Assembly (NCBI GenBank): GCA_963765955.1
Contig: CAVXYA010000002.1
Coordinates: 744,001 to 808,000, forward strand
Direction of reading: 5' to 3'
DNA: 64,000 nt
Origin: JAXDMK01 sp963765955
GTDB taxonomy: Bacteria > Actinomycetota > Acidimicrobiia > Acidimicrobiales > AC-14
Of the stretch, positions 60,465-64,000 are shown in pieces (position 1 is the stretch's first letter; the number at the start of each line of letters is the position of its first letter). Under the pieces are notes generated by a model. That model was given only the letters and a program-made list of their open reading frames with translations, searched no databases and was not told the origin of the DNA. Position numbers and translations under genes: made by a program.

Positions 60465-62036
60465 TCACCCCGAGCTGACGGCGTGCACCTGGAGGATGCC
60501 GGGCTGGCGCCCGAAGGTCGTCCAGCACCTCCGCCGGGAGGGGCCGGTCGGTGGAGATCACCATGAGGGCGGCCTCGCCCGACGGTGACACGCCGACGTC
60601 CATGTCGGAGATGTTGACGCCGGCCCGGCCGAAGGTCATCCCCACCAGCCCGATCATCCCCGGCCGGTCGTCGTTGCGGACGACCACCATGTGGCTCGAC
60701 GGCGGGATGTCGACGGTGTGGTCGTCGACCATCACCAGCCGGGCCTCGTTGCGCAGCCCGAACAGGGTGCCGGCCAGGCCGTGGTCGTCGCCCCGCAGCG
60801 AGATGAGGTTCACGTAGTCCTTGGCCTCGGAGGTCTTCGACTCCCGCACCACCACGCCCCGCTCGGTGGCCAGCTGGGGGGCGTTGACGTACGACACCGG
60901 CTCCTCGCTGCCCGCCCCCAGCAGCCCCTTGAGCACGGCCAGGGTGAGGATGCGGGTGTCGTAGTCGGCCAGGTGGCCCTGGTACTCGACCTCCAGGGCC
61001 GACGGCACGCCGTCGTTGAGGGAGGCGAACAGCCGGCCCAGCCGCTCGGCCAGGGGGAGGAAGGGCCGCACCGTCTCCGACGCCTCGGTGGCGCTCACGT
61101 TGACCGCGTAGGGGACGAACCCGCCGCTCAGGGCCAGCAGCACCTGCTCGGCGATGGTCTCGCCCGCCTTGTCCTGCGCCTCGCGGGTGCTGGCGCCGAG
61201 GTGGGGGGTGACGACCACCGAGTCCAGCTCGAAGAGGGGCGACACGGTGGTCGGCTCCTTGTCGAACACGTCGAGGGCGGCGCCCGCCGACCTGTCCCGA
61301 GCGGATGGCGGCGTCGAGGGCGGCCTCGTCGAGGATGCCGCCCCGGGCGGTGTTCACGATGCGCAGGCCGGGGCGGGACAGGGCCAGCATGTGCGCGCCC
61401 GAGCAGGCCGACCGTCTCCTTGGTGCGGGGCAGGTGGATGGTGACGAAGTGCGACACCCCCATCAGCTCCTCCAGGCTCATCAGCTCGACGCCCATCTGG
61501 CGGGCCCGGTCGGCGGAGACGAACGGGTCGTAGGCCACCAGCCGCATCCCGAAGGCGGACGCCCGCTGGGCCACCAGGGCGCCCACCCGGCCCAGCCCGA
61601 CCACGCCCAGGACCTTGCCGTGCAGCTCGGTGCCCTCCCAGCGGGTCCGCTCCCACGAGCCGGCGGTGAGGGCGGCGTGGGCCTGGGGGACGTTGCGGGC
61701 CATCGCCAGGAGCAGGGCCATGGCGTGCTCGGCGGCGGACAGGACGTTGGACTGGGGGGCGTTGACCACCATCACGCCCCGGCGGGTGGCGGCGGCGACG
61801 TCGACGTTGTCGAGGCCGATCCCGGCCCGTCCCACCACCACCAGCTCGACTCCGGCCTCGAGGATCTCGGCCGTGACCTGGGTCTCGGAGCGGATGATGA
61901 GGGCGGCCGCGCCCTTCACCGCCACGGCCAGCTCGGCCGGTGTGAGCTTGAGGCGGAGGTCGACCTCGTGCCCCGCCTCCCGGAGGCGGGCCAGGCCGCG
62001 CTCGGAGATGGTCTCGCTGACGAGGACTCGGGACAT
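60465..62036 (-). CDS. serA: D-3-phosphoglycerate dehydrogenase (frame slips)
   Basis: About 523 residues from ATG 62036 with slips near 61405, 61292 and 60515. Substrate and NAD domains: RVLVSETISERGLARLREAG, LVVVGRAGIGLDNVDVAAAT, LGVVGLGRVGALVAQRASAF (Rossmann GxGxxG), IVNTARGGILDEAAL with the catalytic Arg, FDKEPTT and VVTPHLGASTREAQDKAGE with the catalytic His. The long form continues with the ASB domain (VEYQGHLADYDTRILTLAVL) and a C-terminal ACT domain (MVVVRNDDRPGMIGLVGMTF) ending GILQVHAVSSG, for serine feedback. It opens serine biosynthesis. Confidence 0.95.
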
Positions 62037-62186
62037 CCCGCCATGGTCCTCCATGCCGAGGCCCGGGGCCAAAGCGATTTCCTCGCCCGACACTCATCCC
62101 GGCCTGGCCCCCGGTCCGAACACTCAACGAGGACGGCCCCGCCTGCCTCCTCCCACCCGTCGTCGATAGAGGAGCAGATCCCCGTG

Positions 62187-63068
62187 ATGAAGCGCTACCT
62201 GAAGACCGCCCTGGCCGCGTCGGCCGTCGCCGTGAGCCTCGTGCTGCCCGCGTCCGGCGCGGCGGGCGCCGAACCGTCGGGCACCACCCTGTACGGGCTC
62301 ACCACCACCAACCGGATCGTCACCTTCGACAGCGCCGTGCCCGTCTTCGCGTCCCGCGACGTGCCCGTCACCGGCCTGGCCGCCGGCGAGCAGCTGATCG
62401 GGATCGACCGCCGGCCCAAGACGGGCGTCCTCTACGGCGTCGGCCGGCTGGGAACGGCCGGCAGGCTCTACACCGTCGACCCCGCCACCGGCGCGGCGAC
62501 GTTCGTCGCCCCCCTGGTCACCGCCCCGACCGTCGTGGGCGGTCCCCGCACGCCGATCGCCCTCTCGGGCACCGAGTTCGGGTTCGACTTCAACCCCGCG
62601 GCCGACGCCCTGCGCATCGTGAGCGACACCGGCCAGAACCTGCGGGTCATCCCGTCCGACCGCATGCCCGCCGCCATCGCCCTGCTCACCGGCGACACCT
62701 TCACCGACGGCACCCTCAACGTGGCCGGCGCCACCGCCACCGGCGTGAGCGCCGCCGCCTACACCGGCAACGACAACGACCCCGCCACCGGCACCACGCT
62801 CTACGACATCGACACCCGGCGCGACCTGCTGGTGAAGCAGGACCCGCCGAACGCGGGCACCCTGATCACCGTCGGCTCCCTGCGCTTCCCCGCCGGGCCG
62901 GTCGCCGGCTTCGACATCGTCACCGCCGGCGGGGTCGACACCGGCTACGCCGCCATCACCGTGGGGACGTCGTTGACGCTCCTGACGCGGGTCGACCTGA
63001 CCACCGGCCAGGCCCGGGTGACCAACGTCGCCGCCTTCCCCCGGATCCTGCGGGGACTGGCGGCATAG
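62187..63068 (+). CDS. Secreted DUF4394 protein
   Basis: A complete 293-residue protein from ATG 62187 (GGAG about 14 bases upstream). Signal peptide with basic start and hydrophobic core (LKTALAASAVAVSLVLPASG), cleavage likely after AAGA. The mature part is a beta-propeller-like repeat domain of DUF4394 type: TLYGLTTTNRIVTFDSAVP, QLIGIDRRPKTGVLYGVG, FGFDFNPAADALRIVSDTGQ, NLRVIPSD and TTLYDIDTRRDLLVKQDPP. Found outside the cell or cell-wall associated; function unknown. Flanked by serA (divergent) and a protease gene downstream. Confidence 0.9.
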   Translation: MKRYLKTALAASAVAVSLVLPASGAAGAEPSGTTLYGLTTTNRIVTFDSAVPVFASRDVPVTGLAAGEQLIGIDRRPKTGVLYGVGRLGTAGRLYTVDPATGAATFVAPLVTAPTVVGGPRTPIALSGTEFGFDFNPAADALRIVSDTGQNLRVIPSDRMPAAIALLTGDTFTDGTLNVAGATATGVSAAAYTGNDNDPATGTTLYDIDTRRDLLVKQDPPNAGTLITVGSLRFPAGPVAGFDIVTAGGVDTGYAAITVGTSLTLLTRVDLTTGQARVTNVAAFPRILRGLAA

Positions 63069-63087
63069 GCGTCGCAGTCTCGTCCGA

Positions 63088-63117
63088 CGGGCCGGTCGGC
63101 GGGTGCCGACCGGCCCG
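63088..63117 (+). terminator. Hairpin terminator after the DUF4394 gene
   Basis: Perfect 13-bp stem cgggccggtcggc / gccgaccggcccg with a GGGT loop, 20 bases after the stop, no U-tract. Confidence 0.65.
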
Positions 63118-63207
63118 AAGCGCTTGTCCCGGAACTTTCTTTGTCTCAAGCGTCCGCTTCGACGCTCTTTGTTCATAGGCGAGCGCTTCAGGGACGGAGG
63201 ACGAGTC

Positions 63208-64000
63208 ATGGCGGATATCTCGGCAGGTGGCGTGGCGACAAGAGTTGCCCCCTACGACCCGGGCGACGAGGCCCGCCAGGCGGCAGCCCGGCGCTTCGAG
63301 GCCCGGACGCCGTACCGCGTCGGAGAAGATCGGCCGGCTGGCCGCCGGCGCGGCGGTGGCCGACACCCCGGAGCGGCTGGCCAAGCGGACCGACCGCCTC
63401 CGCCGGTACCAGGCCGGCGGGTCCCGCCGTTGGGCCCCGGTGATCGTGCCCGCCGAGCCCGAGTCCGAGTCCGAGGCCGAGTCCATGACTGAGGCCGAGT
63501 CCGCGGCCGCCGTCGAGCAGCTGGAACGGGTCATCAACGATCCCGACTTCGTCGACATCCGCTTCCTGGAGGCGGGCGTCGCCGCGGCCCGGGCGGTGGG
63601 CCGGATCAACATTCGCAACCAGGCGGGCCGGGTCGTGGGCTACGGCACCGCCTCGCTGGTGTCGACCCAGCTCATCCTGACCAACCACCACGTCCTCCCC
63701 ACGGCGGACGTGGCCCGGTGGTCCGCCGTCGAGTTCAACTACCAGGACGGCATCGACGGCCAGCCCCTCCAACCCCGGGTGTTCCGGCTCGACCCGGAAC
63801 GCTTCTACCTGGCCGACAAGGAGTACGACTTCGCCTTCGTGGCGGTGGACGCGGGCGAGGGTGAGCTGGCGGAGTTCGGCTTCAACCGGCTGGCCGACGT
63901 CGAGGGGAACGCCCTCGTCGGCGAGTTCGTCACCATCGTCCAGCACCCGAAGGGCGAGAAGAAGCAGGTCTCGCTGCGGGAGAACCGGGTGGTGGACCTC
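63208..64000 (+). CDS. Trypsin/V8-like serine protease (5' part, one frame slip; runs off window)
   Basis: Starts at ATG 63208 with GGAGG 7 bases upstream and continues past the window end. The first 90 residues are helical and charged with an acidic run (PESESEAESMTEAES); a slip lies near 63320. The protease domain begins AVGRINIRNQAGRVVGYGTA; the catalytic His is in STQLILTNHHVLPTADVARW and the Asp in YDFAFVAVDAG, then VTIVQHPKGEKKQVSLREN. The Ser lies outside the window. There is no signal peptide, unlike most V8-like enzymes, so it may act in the cytoplasm. Confidence 0.85.

Overview
The window is about 72% GC by eye, gene-dense, with GTG/TTG starts and many 1-4 base stop/start overlaps. 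A WhiB regulator, a GAF-ANTAR RNA-binding regulator, a YtrA-type GntR regulator, an LLM (F420-type) oxidoreductase, a 13E12-type HNH protein and a tandem AdnA/AdnB helicase-nuclease pair together point to an actinobacterium. The mix with NAD-dependent large glutamate dehydrogenase and animal-type haem peroxidases suggests a deep-branching environmental lineage such as Acidimicrobiia; that last step is inference. Most long conserved genes are broken by one or more single-base slips, and in nearly all cases I could resolve, deleting one surplus base restores the family sequence. I read this as insertion-biased sequence error rather than gene decay, so most broken genes are reported as one CDS spanning the slips.

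Layout. 1-6.4 kb: regulators (REC-PAS sensor, WhiB, GAF-ANTAR, YtrA operon) and small membrane proteins including an RDD protein. 6.4-19.3 kb: a divergent catabolic block. Leftward lie an Lrp/AsnC regulator, acetoacetyl-CoA synthetase, an LLM oxidoreductase and NAD-glutamate dehydrogenase; rightward lie phenylalanine hydroxylase, 4-hydroxyphenylpyruvate dioxygenase, fumarylacetoacetase and homogentisate dioxygenase. Together they would take phenylalanine/tyrosine to fumarate plus acetoacetyl-CoA and recycle the transamination glutamate. 19.3-21.1 kb: truncated globin and HNH protein. 21.6-28.0 kb: membrane protein, alpha-dioxygenase-like haem peroxidase and a very long patatin-like protein, a possible fatty-acid oxygenation module. 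28.0-29.0 kb: DUF1778/GNAT toxin-antitoxin pair beside tRNA-Gly(GCC). 29.0-36.7 kb: dUTPase, oligoribonuclease, glycerophosphodiesterase, AdnA, AdnB. 36.7-39.1 kb: YceI protein and a second haem peroxidase.

39.2-50.1 kb is the most unusual region. Leftward run a subtilase, a sigma-70 factor, a small beta-rich protein and a fused two-domain peptide ABC ATPase. Rightward, from a shared 101-bp control region, run a TPR-CHAT (caspase-like) protease, a peptide-binding lipoprotein and two peptide permeases. The two arms together make one complete oligopeptide transporter wrapped around two proteases and a sigma factor. The subtilase carries Cys in place of the catalytic Ser.

50.1-57.2 kb: AAA ATPase, lipid-kinase-like fragment, HelY-type RNA helicase, TatC/TatA, a second glycerophosphodiesterase and a STAS protein. 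57.2-64 kb: leuA preceded by a leucine attenuator with a 13-residue leader peptide containing three consecutive Leu codons, a very basic low-complexity protein, serA with a small zinc-binding-type protein, a secreted DUF4394 protein and the start of a trypsin-like protease.
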